From assembly GCA_000696115.1 (NCBI GenBank), contig JJOH01000035.1, positions 1-55,003 on the forward strand: 55,003 nt of DNA, written 5' to 3'. The notes under the pieces were generated by a model, which saw nothing but the letters and a program-made list of their open reading frames with translations, was not told the origin of the DNA and did not search any database. The position numbers and the translations under genes were made by a program. Source of the stretch: Streptomyces olindensis (GTDB taxonomy: Bacteria > Actinomycetota > Actinomycetes > Streptomycetales > Streptomycetaceae). This document shows positions 41,492-50,189 of this stretch, piece after piece (the first letter of the stretch is position 1; every line of letters begins with the position of its first letter).

Positions 41492-43582
41492 TTGGGACGC
41501 AACACGCGAAGACGCCCTACCGGCCCACGACGCGCGACCTTCGCCGCGGTCGCGCTGATGCTGGGCGGAGGCGGCCTGATGGCGGCGAACGTCTACGCCT
41601 CGGCCACGGACGGAGGTTCGGGCGGTGGGTCCGCCCAGCCGCGGTCCGGCACGGGGGTGCGGACCGCGGGCGCGACGATCGACTGCCCGGACGTCGGCAG
41701 CCGGCTCACCTCGGTCCCCGAACGGGCGAGACCGGAGGTCGACAGGGAACTCGCCCGCCTGGACGAGCAGATCGCCCAGGCCTACCAGCGGCTGAGCACG
41801 TCGGCCCCGCAGATACGGCAGGACTCCGGCTTCGCCGACAGCGCCATCATGAACCCGCTGAAGGACAAGCGGGCCGCCACCATCGAGCGCATCGCGATCG
41901 CCATCGACCGCGTGGCGGACCGCCCGGAAGGGCTCGCGCCCCTCGCGGCCTGCACCGTACGGGACTCCGGCAACCAGGCCCCCGCGCCGACCGCGAGCCA
42001 GGGCGGTGGCGAGCAGCCCGGCCAGGGCGAGGGCGGCCAGGACCAGGGGAACGGCCAGGGGCAGGGCGGCAACGGCGGACAGGCGGGCAACGGCCCGGTC
42101 GCCGCCGACTTCGCGGACATCAGAAGCGTCCGGCCCGACGCCGGCACTCCCCGGCAGCGGGGCGGCGCCTCGCGCGGCTCCTTCGCCACCGACTGCGGCG
42201 TCAACGCGAACGGCCTGTTCAACTCCGACAACATCATCGCCGCGCCGGGCGTCACCAACGGCGCCCACCACTTCCACGACTACGTCGGCAACCAGGCCAA
42301 CAACGCCTTCGCGAGCGACCAGGACCTCGCGAACGCCGAGACCAGCTGCGCCGACCCGGGCGACAAGTCCTCCTACTACTGGCCCGTGCTGCGCCTGCAG
42401 AACGGCACCCAGGAGCAGGACGCCACATCGCCCGGCGGCGGCATCGAGGGCAACGCGGGCGAGATCGTCACGCCGAAGCAGGTCACGCTGACGTTCGTCG
42501 GCAACCCGCGCGACAAGGTGACCGCCATGCCGCGGCTGCTGCGCATCATCACCGGCGACGCCAAGTCGTTCGTCAACGGCCTCGCCAACGCCAACGCGTC
42601 CTGGAGCTGCACCGGCTTCGAGGACCGGCAGCTGAAGGACAAGTACCCACTGTGCCCGCGCGGCAGCGACGTGGTGCGCACCTTCACGTTCCAGAGCTGC
42701 TGGGACGGCCGCAACATCGACAGCGCCAACCACCGCACCCACGTGGCCTTCGCGAACGCCGCCGGCACCTGCCCGTCCGGCTTCCGTCCCATCCCGCAGC
42801 TGGTCCAGCGCATCGTCTACGACGTCGACGCGCCGAGCCTGGACGACGGCGGCCGTACGACTCCGCTGTTCGCGGTGGACTCCTTCCCCGAGCAGCTGCA
42901 CAAGCCGGTCACGGACCACGGCGACTTCATCAACGTCTTCGACGAGGACCTGATGCGGGAGATGGTCGACTGCATCAACGAGGGCCGCAGGTGCGGCGCC
43001 GGGGCGGGCGCCGGGCCGGGAGGGGAGCAGCCGGGAGCGGGGGAGGAGCCCCAGGAGCAGCCGACCGGCAACCCGGACGCCCCGCAGGAGGAACCGACCG
43101 GAACCCCCGAGGCCCCGCAGGAGCAGCCCACGCGTACTCCCGACGCGCCGAAGGACGGCAACGCCGGCGGCAAGCCGGGTGACGCGGGCGCGGGCGGCGG
43201 CAAGGGCGAGGCGTCCAAGCCGCCGGTGACCGGCAGGCCGGCGCCCGAACCGGAGCCCGGCGACGACGCCACCACCGCCCCCGGCACCGGTGAACCCGAG
43301 GTGTACGCGACGCCCTCCGCCGAGCGCGGTACGGCGAACGCCGGTGAGCGGGGCGGCGCGGACGGCGACGCCGGTGAGGACACGGACGGCCTCGGCGGGT
43401 CCCAGGCCGTCGGAACCGCGACCAGCGCCGCACCGACCCCCTCCGACCCGTCGCGGACGGAACCGCAGGCCGTCGGCGAAGGCGGCCTGGCCGACACCGG
43501 TGCCCAGCTCTGGCCGGCCGCCGCAGGCGCCGTCCTGGTGGCAGCGGGCTTCCTCGTTCTCCGCCGGGCCAGGCGCGGCTGA
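41492..43582 (+). CDS. Wall-anchored DUF1996-domain protein
   Basis: I choose a TTG at 41492 (GGAGAG upstream). The 696 residues begin with a signal peptide (RRATFAAVALMLGGGGLMAA), then a coiled-coil-like region, a Gly/Gln-rich linker and the DUF1996 domain (from about DCGVNANGLFNSDNIIAAPG to DGGRTTPLFAVDSFPEQLHK) with conserved HHFHDYVGN and ASWSCTGFEDRQLKDKY. A low-complexity Pro/Glu/Thr/Gly region with TGNPDAPQEEPTG-type repeats follows. The end is a sortase signal: LADTG, a hydrophobic helix and RRARRG, matching the LAXTG motif used by streptomycete class E sortases. DUF1996 is found with carbohydrate-acting proteins. It is transcribed separately from the LPMO gene upstream. Confidence 0.88.
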   Translation: MGRNTRRRPTGPRRATFAAVALMLGGGGLMAANVYASATDGGSGGGSAQPRSGTGVRTAGATIDCPDVGSRLTSVPERARPEVDRELARLDEQIAQAYQRLSTSAPQIRQDSGFADSAIMNPLKDKRAATIERIAIAIDRVADRPEGLAPLAACTVRDSGNQAPAPTASQGGGEQPGQGEGGQDQGNGQGQGGNGGQAGNGPVAADFADIRSVRPDAGTPRQRGGASRGSFATDCGVNANGLFNSDNIIAAPGVTNGAHHFHDYVGNQANNAFASDQDLANAETSCADPGDKSSYYWPVLRLQNGTQEQDATSPGGGIEGNAGEIVTPKQVTLTFVGNPRDKVTAMPRLLRIITGDAKSFVNGLANANASWSCTGFEDRQLKDKYPLCPRGSDVVRTFTFQSCWDGRNIDSANHRTHVAFANAAGTCPSGFRPIPQLVQRIVYDVDAPSLDDGGRTTPLFAVDSFPEQLHKPVTDHGDFINVFDEDLMREMVDCINEGRRCGAGAGAGPGGEQPGAGEEPQEQPTGNPDAPQEEPTGTPEAPQEQPTRTPDAPKDGNAGGKPGDAGAGGGKGEASKPPVTGRPAPEPEPGDDATTAPGTGEPEVYATPSAERGTANAGERGGADGDAGEDTDGLGGSQAVGTATSAAPTPSDPSRTEPQAVGEGGLADTGAQLWPAAAGAVLVAAGFLVLRRARRG

Positions 43583-43607
43583 GCCCACCCGACGCGCACG
43601 CGTCCAG

Positions 43608-43648
43608 GGAACGGCGGCGGGATCCTGGCCGGATCCCGCCGCCGTTCC
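43608..43648. terminator. Terminator hairpin after the DUF1996 gene
   Basis: 18-base perfect arms 43608-43625 and 43631-43648 around TGGCC, starting 25 bases after the DUF1996 stop. Confidence 0.85.
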
Positions 43649-43745
43649 GCGCGCACGACGACCCTTCGGCCCACGCCGAAGTGCCCACCGCCTAACGTGA
43701 TCCCATGCATCACACACGGAACGGCGTACGCGGTGGAGCGGTGGC

Positions 43746-44510
43746 GTGACGCCCGGGGAGATGGTGGCCGTGTTCGCCGCCGGCACGGGTGCGGGGGCCG
43801 TCAACGCCGTCGTCGGCTCGGGAACACTGATCACCTTCCCGGTTCTGCTCGCCACCGGGATGCCCCCGGTCACCGCCACGGTGTCCAACGGGCTCGGCCT
43901 GGTCCCCGGCTCGATCAGCGCGGCCATCGGCTACCGCGAGGAACTCCGCGGCCAGGGCCGGCGCGTCCTGCTGCTCGGCATCGGCGCCGTCCTGGGCGGT
44001 CTCGCGGGTGCCGTGCTGCTGCTGACCCTGCCCGCGGCGGCCTTCGAGCGGATCGTGCCCGCCCTGGTCGGCCTCGCCCTCGTCCTCGTCGCCTGCCAGC
44101 CCCTGATCGCCAGGCGCGTGCGCCGCCGTCGCGAGGAGGGCAGCCCCGCCCGCCGGGACGGTGGCCCGCTGCTGTTCTCCGGCCTGACGCTGGCCAGCGT
44201 CTACGGCGGCTACTTCTCCGCCGCACAGGGCATCATCTACGTCTCCCTCATGGGCATGCTGCTCGACGAGACGCTCCAGCGGCTCAACGCCGTCAAGAAC
44301 GTGCTGTCCGCCGTCGTCAACACCGTCGCCGCCGTGCTCTTCCTCTTCTTCGCCGACTTCGACTGGACCGCCGTCCTGCTCATCGCCACCGGATCCGCGC
44401 TGGGCGGACTGGCCGGCGCCAGAACCGGCCGCCGCTTCAGCCCCGCCGTCCTGCGCACCCTCATCGTGTCGGTCGGCACCGTCGCCCTCGTCCACCTGGT
44501 GCTCCACTGA
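43746..44510 (+). CDS. TauE/SafE-family sulfite/anion exporter
   Basis: A 254-residue membrane protein starting from a GTG at 43746. It has about eight hydrophobic segments, and both family halves show the conserved turns: GAGAVNAVVGSGTLITFPVL at the front and VYGGYFSAAQGIIYVSLMGM in the middle, with LNAVKNVLSAVVNTVAAVLF further on. TauE/SafE proteins export sulfite or organosulfonates, or act in sulfur handling; the substrate here is unknown. It converges with the MMPL gene, with nine bases between stops. Confidence 0.92.
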   Translation: MTPGEMVAVFAAGTGAGAVNAVVGSGTLITFPVLLATGMPPVTATVSNGLGLVPGSISAAIGYREELRGQGRRVLLLGIGAVLGGLAGAVLLLTLPAAAFERIVPALVGLALVLVACQPLIARRVRRRREEGSPARRDGGPLLFSGLTLASVYGGYFSAAQGIIYVSLMGMLLDETLQRLNAVKNVLSAVVNTVAAVLFLFFADFDWTAVLLIATGSALGGLAGARTGRRFSPAVLRTLIVSVGTVALVHLVLH

Positions 44511-44519
44511 GTCCCTCTG

Positions 44520-46781
44520 TCACGGGGCCGTCCGGCTCCCCGCCCGCTCCGTCGCGCCCTCGGCGTCGATGCGGGGCAGCACCCGGTCCAGCCACCTCGG
44601 CGTCCACCAGGCATGCTGTCCGAGCAGCGTCAGCACGGCCGGCACCATGAGCAGGCGCACCACCGTGGCGTCGATGAGCACGCTGACGGCCAGGCCCAGC
44701 CCGAGCATCTTCACCACGATGTTGTCGCTGACGATGAACGCCGCGAACACGCTCATCATGATCAGCGCGGCGCAGGTGATGACCCGCGCCGTGATCTCCA
44801 GGGCGTGCGCGACCGAGGCCTTGGCGTCCCCGGTGCGCCGCCACGCCTCGTGGACGCGGGACAGCAGGAAGATCTCGTAGTCCATGCTGAGCCCGAAGAT
44901 GATGGCGAACATCATCATCGGCACGTAGCTCTCGATGGGCACCGTTCCGTTCACCCCGAGCGCGGGACCGCCCCACCCCCACTGGAACACGGCGACGACC
45001 ACGCCGTACGAGGCCGTGATGGACAGGACGTTGAGAACGGCGGCCTTGACGGCGACGAGCAGTCCGCGGAACACGGCCAGGATGATCAGGAACGCCAGGG
45101 CGACGACCACGGCGATGATCACGGGCAGCCGGGACGCGACGATGTCGCGGAAGTCGACCTGCGCCGCCGTCGTCCCGGTGACGTACCCCTCGGCGTCCGT
45201 CCCCCGGACCGCGTCGGGCAGCGTGTCGTCGACCAGACGGTTGGTCAGGTCCGTGGTGGTGCCGCTCTGCGGGGACTGCTCCGAGTAGACCGTGCCGATC
45301 AGGACGTCACCGTCCTGGGTGGACGTCAGGGGCGTGACGACGGCGGCGCCCTCGACGCCGTCGAGGGTCTGCTGGGCCTTCGAGGCGAGGCCGGAGCGCT
45401 GCGCGTCCGGTACGTCCGACTGGTCGATGACGACGGTGAGCGGCCCGTTGGACCCGGGCCCGAACGCGTCGGTCATCAGGTCGTAGGCCCGCCGGTCCGT
45501 GAAGGACTTCGGATCGGCACCGTCACCGATGTGACCGAGCCGGATCGACAGCACCGGGATCGCGAGCACCACGATCACGGCGACACCGGCCGTCAGGAAC
45601 CACAGCGGCCCGTGCTCCACCCGTTGCGCGTACCGGTGCCAGGTGCCCTGCGGTGTCCCTCCCGACTCGGCGTCGGTCTCGGCCACGGGGCGGCGCACCG
45701 TGTAGCGGTCGATGTGCCGCCCGAGGAGACCGAGCAGCGCCGGCACCAGGGTGAGCGCGCCGACGACGGCCGAGACGACGGTGACCGCGGCGGCGAGGCC
45801 GAGCAGGCCGATGAAGGCGACCCCGGACGCGGACAGGCCCGCCAGGGCGATGATCACCGTGCAGCCGGAGACGAGGACGGCGTGGCCGCTGGTGCTCGCG
45901 GCCTGTCCGGCGGCCCGGACCGGATCGGCCCCGTCGACAAGGTTCTGCCGGTGGCGCGTGATCAGGAACAGGGCGTAGTCGATGCCGACGCCGAGACCGA
46001 TCATCGTCGCCAGGGTCGGCGAGACCGTCGCGAAGGTGAACGCGACCGCAAACAGCCCGAGGATGGCCAGACCGCCGACGACGCTGATCAGCGCGGTCAG
46101 CAGCGGGACGCCGGCGGCGATGACGCTCCCGAACCCGACGAGCAGGACGACGACGGCCACGCCGAAGCCGATCAGCTCGCTCACCCGGTCGTCGGCCTCC
46201 GGCCGGGCGAGCTCGCCGAGCGGCCCCCCGTACTCGACCTCCGCCCCGGCCGAGCGCAGCGGCTGCACGGCGTCGTCGACCCCGCCCAGGTATCCGCCGC
46301 CGAGCGTCGAGGGCTGCACGTCGAAGCGGACCGTGATGTACGCCGTCTTCCGGTCGTCGGACAACGGCCCGACGTTCTGCTGCGACTGACCCGACGTCGA
46401 ACCCTGCGCGGTCAGCGGGTTCTGGGCCGACAGGACGTGCGGGAGCTTCTCCAGGTCGGCGACCGCGGTGGACATCTGGGAGCCAAGTGCGGTCAGTTCC
46501 TGGCCGTCGTCGTGCAGCACGATCTGGCTGCTGTAGCCGCCGGCCTGCGGGTCGTGCTCCTTCAGTACGTCCAGGCCCTTCTGGGACTGCGCCTGCGGCA
46601 GGGAGAAATTGTCGGAGTACGACCCGCCGTAGACGTGGTTGACCACCTGGAGGGCCACCAGCGCCACGAGCCAGGCTCCGATGACGATGCCGAAGTGACG
46701 CGCGCACCACTCGCCCAGCCGCCGCAGCACGCCCCCGCGCGCTGCCGTGTCGATCTCTTCACCGGTGCGGGTGTGCGGCAT
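44520..46781 (-). CDS. MMPL family transporter
   Basis: A 753-residue RND-superfamily MMPL protein with two homologous halves. An N-terminal cytoplasmic segment precedes TM1 (FGIVIGAWLVALVALQVVNH), then a large extracellular loop, a five-helix cluster with the functional segment ATMIGLGVGIDYALFLITRH, a second loop (GDGADPKSFTDRRAYDLM), and a second cluster with MMMFAIIFGLSMDYEIFLLS. The paired GLGVGIDYALFL/GLSMDYEIFLL motifs carry the Asp residues typical of proton relay in MmpL proteins. It exports lipids or hydrophobic compounds; cargo unknown. ATG 46781, with AGGAG about 10 bases upstream. Confidence 0.93.
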   Translation of the reverse strand: MPHTRTGEEIDTAARGGVLRRLGEWCARHFGIVIGAWLVALVALQVVNHVYGGSYSDNFSLPQAQSQKGLDVLKEHDPQAGGYSSQIVLHDDGQELTALGSQMSTAVADLEKLPHVLSAQNPLTAQGSTSGQSQQNVGPLSDDRKTAYITVRFDVQPSTLGGGYLGGVDDAVQPLRSAGAEVEYGGPLGELARPEADDRVSELIGFGVAVVVLLVGFGSVIAAGVPLLTALISVVGGLAILGLFAVAFTFATVSPTLATMIGLGVGIDYALFLITRHRQNLVDGADPVRAAGQAASTSGHAVLVSGCTVIIALAGLSASGVAFIGLLGLAAAVTVVSAVVGALTLVPALLGLLGRHIDRYTVRRPVAETDAESGGTPQGTWHRYAQRVEHGPLWFLTAGVAVIVVLAIPVLSIRLGHIGDGADPKSFTDRRAYDLMTDAFGPGSNGPLTVVIDQSDVPDAQRSGLASKAQQTLDGVEGAAVVTPLTSTQDGDVLIGTVYSEQSPQSGTTTDLTNRLVDDTLPDAVRGTDAEGYVTGTTAAQVDFRDIVASRLPVIIAVVVALAFLIILAVFRGLLVAVKAAVLNVLSITASYGVVVAVFQWGWGGPALGVNGTVPIESYVPMMMFAIIFGLSMDYEIFLLSRVHEAWRRTGDAKASVAHALEITARVITCAALIMMSVFAAFIVSDNIVVKMLGLGLAVSVLIDATVVRLLMVPAVLTLLGQHAWWTPRWLDRVLPRIDAEGATERAGSRTAP

Positions 46782-46840
46782 GGACGTCGTCTCCTGGGTC
46801 GGCCGGGACGCTGTGTGCCGTCCATTAGACGCACGCGGGA

Positions 46841-47803
46841 TCAGTCGGGCATTCCAGGCACGCGGTTCTCATGTCCCAGCGGGCGGCCGTTCCCTCTAAA
46901 GGCCCGACCCGGTGCACGGCGTGCACGTCGGGCCCGCCTCAGCGCTCCGGACCCCAGGGCCACGCCGAGACCCACCAGTGCGCTGCCCGTCGCCTGCGCG
47001 AGGCCGTAGGAGCCCGTGCCGACGAGCGGTGCGGTGCAGGCCGCGGCCACCGGGATGAGGCCGGAGAAGAGGGTGGCGCGTTCCGCGCCGATCCGCTGCA
47101 GGCCCATGTACCAGCACACGAAGCCGACCACGGTGACCACCACCGCCTGCCACAGCAGCGCGGCCGTCTCGACGGCGTCCGGGCGCCGCAGCCACCCGCC
47201 CCCGTCGACCAGTAGCCCCACCGCCGCCGACTCCAGCGCGGCGACCGCGCACACCGTGGCCGACAGCAGCCTGGGCCCGAGCGGCCGCAGCACGGGCACG
47301 GCGAGCACGGCGAACCCGACCTCTCCCGCGAGTGCGCACACGGAGAAGGCGAGGCCCGCGCCGTCCGTACGCCCCCAGCCCTGCACGGCGAAGGCGCCGA
47401 CGGCCACGAGCAACGCCCCGTGCAGGACCGCCCGTTGGGGCCGGCGCCCGTCCAGCAGCGGTACGAGCACGGCGACGACCACCGGGGCACAGCCCACGAA
47501 CACGCCGGGAACGGCCGGTTCCGCCGTGCGCTCCGCGGCGATGACGGCCAGGTTGAAGCCGACCATGCCGACCGCCGCGAGCAGGCAGAGCCGGACCCAC
47601 TGGCGGGGCGCGAGCGCCCGCAGCCGGGCGGTCGCGCCCTTTCCGGTGAGCGGGAGGAGCAGCAGGCAGGCCAGCCCGTAGCGCAGGAACTGGCCACCCG
47701 CGTACGGGTACTCGCCGAGGAGGCTGTTGGCGGTGAAGGACCCTCCGACGAGGACGCAGGCGAGCGCGGCGAGCAGGGTGCCGCGCGAGGTGGTGGCGTT
47801 CAT
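46841..47803 (-). CDS. EamA/DMT-superfamily transporter
   Basis: A 320-residue protein with ten hydrophobic segments arranged as two five-helix EamA repeats. The second repeat begins near FAVLAVPVLRPLGPRLLSAT and carries GFVCWYMGLQRIGAERATLF and LFSGLIPVAAACTAPLVG, the conserved ATLFSGLIPV loop. The C-terminus is a basic cytoplasmic tail (RRARRARRAPGRAFRG). It probably exports an amino acid or other metabolite; the substrate is unknown. The ATG at 47803 has no clear ribosome site, and the transcript may be leaderless or start elsewhere. Confidence 0.9.
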   Translation of the reverse strand: MNATTSRGTLLAALACVLVGGSFTANSLLGEYPYAGGQFLRYGLACLLLLPLTGKGATARLRALAPRQWVRLCLLAAVGMVGFNLAVIAAERTAEPAVPGVFVGCAPVVVAVLVPLLDGRRPQRAVLHGALLVAVGAFAVQGWGRTDGAGLAFSVCALAGEVGFAVLAVPVLRPLGPRLLSATVCAVAALESAAVGLLVDGGGWLRRPDAVETAALLWQAVVVTVVGFVCWYMGLQRIGAERATLFSGLIPVAAACTAPLVGTGSYGLAQATGSALVGLGVALGSGALRRARRARRAPGRAFRGNGRPLGHENRVPGMPD

Positions 47804-47890
47804 ACGGGCGACGCTAGGCAGCCGGGCGGCCCGGGAAGGAGTCCACTTGCGCGACCGCTCGATGGACCAATCCGGCCCGGGCCGCGGCGG

Positions 47891-48721
47891 TCACCCGATG
47901 TGGTAGCTGTCGCCGTAGACCTTCCAGTCGAGCGGCGGGTCGAGGTCGAGGTTGCGTCGGCGCAGGAAGACGCGCTGCGCGGTGTCGACGCGGCTCGTGT
48001 CGCTGTGGGCCTCCTCCTGCTTCATGGCCCACACCCGCGCGTCCAGGAAGGCGTCGAGGTACCTCACCTCGTCACCGCCCTGCGCCGGCGGCTTCGCCGT
48101 GCGCAGCGCACGCCTGCGGATGTTGCGGAAGCTCAGGGGGTCGGTGCCGTCGCCGTGCATCACGATGGCGTCGTAGTAGGCGAACTGGCCCAGCACGCGC
48201 AGCCCGTCCGCCTTCCCCTGCCGGACCGCCGGGCCGAAGTACACCCGGTCGCGCTCGTCGTCCTGGGCCCGCCGGAACGCGGCGTCGCGGGCCGCCCGGC
48301 GCCAGTCGCCGGGGAAGCCCGGGTCGAGCCCGTCGTGCGAGTCCGAGCCGTTGACGGCGCGCAGCGCCGGCAGGTACTTCGCCAGGACGTTGCCGGGCTT
48401 GCGGTCGGTGTAGAGCTCGACGAGGTCGAGCATGTCGCCGGTGCCGGAGCAGAACCCGATGATGCCGGCGGTGTAACCGCGGCCGTCGCGGATGTCCTCG
48501 ATGTACTGGTACTGCGCCTTCCAGTCGAGCGAGGAGTTCTCCGCGCTCGACACGAGCTGCATGGCGATCTCCTTCTTCGCCGGGTCGTCGAGTCCGACGG
48601 CGCGGACGGATGCCGTGGCAGGGGCCGGTCCAAGGAGCGGGGCGGCGACGGCGGCCCCGAACAGGGCCAGGGCGGTGCGGCGCGCCGCCGGGCTCGCGGC
48701 CGGGGTCGAGGGGTGTCTCAC
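47891..48721 (-). CDS. csnA: Secreted GH46 chitosanase
   Basis: The enzyme hydrolyses chitosan outside the cell. The 276-residue precursor starts at a GTG (48721, GGAGG upstream) and has a twin-arginine-like signal region (ARRTALALFGAAVAAPLLG). The mature domain has AMQLVSSAENSSLDWKAQYQ, with the general-acid Glu61, and IEDIRDGRGYTAGIIGF, with the nucleophile-activating Asp79. The 18-residue spacing equals Glu22-Asp40 of the Streptomyces N174 enzyme as I recall it. It also has FCSGTGDMLDLVELY and the C-terminal WKVYGDSYHIG. The normal IGDG is IRDG here. A GATAGGAA/TTCCTATC palindrome sits 50-68 bases upstream. Confidence 0.94.
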   Translation of the reverse strand: MRHPSTPAASPAARRTALALFGAAVAAPLLGPAPATASVRAVGLDDPAKKEIAMQLVSSAENSSLDWKAQYQYIEDIRDGRGYTAGIIGFCSGTGDMLDLVELYTDRKPGNVLAKYLPALRAVNGSDSHDGLDPGFPGDWRRAARDAAFRRAQDDERDRVYFGPAVRQGKADGLRVLGQFAYYDAIVMHGDGTDPLSFRNIRRRALRTAKPPAQGGDEVRYLDAFLDARVWAMKQEEAHSDTSRVDTAQRVFLRRRNLDLDPPLDWKVYGDSYHIG

Positions 48722-48770
48722 GGTGCCTCCAAGCAGGGTGGGGGGTGGAAGAGCCGAACCGTGCAGAACT

Positions 48771-48789
48771 GATAGGAAGGTTTCCTATC
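48771..48789. promoter_or_regulatory. Palindromic operator candidate for the chitosanase gene
   Basis: GATAGGAA (48771-48778), spacer GGT and TTCCTATC (48782-48789) form an 8-bp-arm palindrome about 50 bases before the chitosanase start. Streptomycete chitosanase genes are known to be controlled by the ROK-family repressor CsnR through a palindrome of this type; the consensus is quoted from memory, so identity with CsnR is an inference. Confidence 0.65.
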
Positions 48790-48939
48790 ACCAGGTGGAC
48801 GCAAGGGAAACAGGCGAACGGAAAGTTCGTAGGGTCGAACAAGCGCGCCCGGCGGGAACCGTGAGCCTCGCTCGTACGTCAACTCTTTGCCCAGGAACGG
48901 CCGATCGGTCGGAGAGACCAACCGGAGAGGGGAATCGCC

Positions 48940-49122
48940 GTGGACGACGCGACGTCGCAGCAGGGAAGCGAGGCGGAGGCCGCCGCGCGCCGGTCCCGCT
49001 TCGGGGCACTGCCGGAGCCGGTACGCGTGGAGGACATGGTCGAGGAACGGGCGGCGAGCTCACCCGACCCCGCCCGCACGGCGTACAACCAGGACGAGTG
49101 GCTCGTGCGCTACTGCCTGTGA
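48940..49122 (+). CDS. Small acidic protein of 60 residues, function unknown
   Basis: The GTG at 48940 follows GGAGAGGGGAA. The product reads DDATSQQGSEAEAAARRSRF, GALPEPVRVEDMVEERA and YNQDEWLVRYCL, with no hydrophobic segment. The C-terminal DEWLVRYCL is a pattern seen in short streptomycete hypothetical proteins and may be a peptide-like interaction tail. It is monocistronic and converges with the ankyrin gene. Coding is supported by third-position GC and the ribosome site. Function unknown. Confidence 0.65.
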   Translation: MDDATSQQGSEAEAAARRSRFGALPEPVRVEDMVEERAASSPDPARTAYNQDEWLVRYCL

Positions 49123-49157
49123 GGCACGGCGCGCCGGGGCGCGGCGGACCCTGACCG

Positions 49158-49886
49158 CTACGACCGGCCGCGCGCGCCCAGCTCGCGCAGCCACCGCACG
49201 ACGTCGTCGGCGTCCTGGGCGAGGGCGATGTCGAGCGGCGTCCGGTCGTCGTAGCCGCACCAGTCGATGTCGGCGCCGTGCCGGTGGAGGTACTGCGCGG
49301 TGGCCAACTGCCCGCCGTGGCAGGCCCCCCAGAAGGCGCTGGTGATGTCGTCGGGCGAGGGAGGCTCGCCGTCCTCGACGTACGCGCGGACCCGGTCGAG
49401 CAGGCCGAGCGTCGCGGCGTCCTGGAGCGTCGTGCGGGCGCCGTGCTCGACGAGGCGGTGCGCGGCGCGCCACTGGCCGAAGGCGCGGGCGTCGGCGAGC
49501 GGGGTGCCCCCGGCGATCACCGCCCCGGGGGCCTCGATGTCGGCCCCGGCGGCGATGAGCGCGTCCAGCACGGGCACGTCGTTGTTGCTCGCGGCCCAGT
49601 GCAGCGGCGTCTCCGTGTGCGCGCCGGCGAACCGGGCGTTGGGGTCCGCCCCGGCCGCGACCAGGGCGGCCACCACCTCGGGGCCGTGGGGGAAGTGACC
49701 GGGCCAGTCGGTGGCGAGGTGCAGCAGACTGCGCGTGCCCTTGCCGTCCTCATCGTGCTCGGTGACGCGTGCGGTGGCCAGGCCGGGATGGTCGTCGAGC
49801 AACCGCCGGAGCCCGGGCAGATCACCGGCCCGGATCGCCTCGGTGACGGCGACGGCCAGCGGGTCGCGCGATGTCAGCGTCTGCAA
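49158..49886 (-). CDS. Ankyrin-repeat protein
   Basis: A TTG at 49886 behind GGGAGG gives 242 residues (LQTLTSRDPLAVAV); the in-frame ATG at 50018 would add a Gly/Arg-rich leader with no ribosome site. Ankyrin units are seen: AIRAGDLPGLRRLLDDHPGL, EVVAALVAAGADPNARFAGA, TPLHWAASNNDVPVLDALIA, AGADIEAPGAVIAGGTPLAD, LATAQYLHRHGADIDWCGYD and RTPLDIALAQDADDVVRWLR. It is a cytoplasmic protein-binding scaffold; the partner is unknown. It lies next to a minisatellite-containing gap. Confidence 0.9.
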   Translation of the reverse strand: MQTLTSRDPLAVAVTEAIRAGDLPGLRRLLDDHPGLATARVTEHDEDGKGTRSLLHLATDWPGHFPHGPEVVAALVAAGADPNARFAGAHTETPLHWAASNNDVPVLDALIAAGADIEAPGAVIAGGTPLADARAFGQWRAAHRLVEHGARTTLQDAATLGLLDRVRAYVEDGEPPSPDDITSAFWGACHGGQLATAQYLHRHGADIDWCGYDDRTPLDIALAQDADDVVRWLRELGARGRS

Positions 49887-50013
49887 GCCGGCCTCCCGAT
49901 CGTCCCCAGGGCCTCCGATTCTGCCAGCACGGCACCCTCGGCGGCCGGTGAACCGGCCGGATTCCGCGTCGGCACGGCCGGGGTGCCGCCCCCAGGGGGC
50001 TCGGCGAGGGACC

Positions 50014-50183
50014 CGCACGGACGCTTATCGGTCCCGGCGGACGCTCATGGCCTCCCGACGACCGCTGTCGGGCTCGCGGCGGACGCTATTGGCTTCCCGA
50101 CGACCGCTGTCGGGCTCGCGGCGGACGCTCACCGGGCTTCCGACGGACGCCAGCGGGCTCCCGACGGACGCTCACCAGGCTCC
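50014..50183. repeat. Minisatellite of about eight 21-22-bp units
   Basis: Degenerate units run from 50014 to about 50183. Two 42-bp blocks (50035-50076 and 50077-50118) are nearly identical and each splits into CGGCGGACGCTnnnnnCnnCC and CGACGACCGCTGTCGGGCTCG, with more diverged units after. The array lies between the ankyrin gene and the SpoIIE remnant. No frame through it has a ribosome site, so coding is unlikely. Confidence 0.8.
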
Positions 50184-50189
50184 CGGCGG

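Noticed and set aside
41114..43927. A 937-codon frame opposite the LPMO and DUF1996 genes
   Set aside because: It crosses two well-supported genes antisense, has low-complexity content and no domain. It is a GC-rich shadow.
44613..47009. A 798-codon frame opposite the MMPL gene
   Set aside because: Antisense to a transporter with clear helices and motifs; the frame is Arg/Asp/Gly/His-rich and has no domain.
50014..50183. A CRISPR-like array at the 21-bp repeats
   Set aside because: Units are contiguous, with no unique spacers between them, so it is a minisatellite. No cas genes are nearby.
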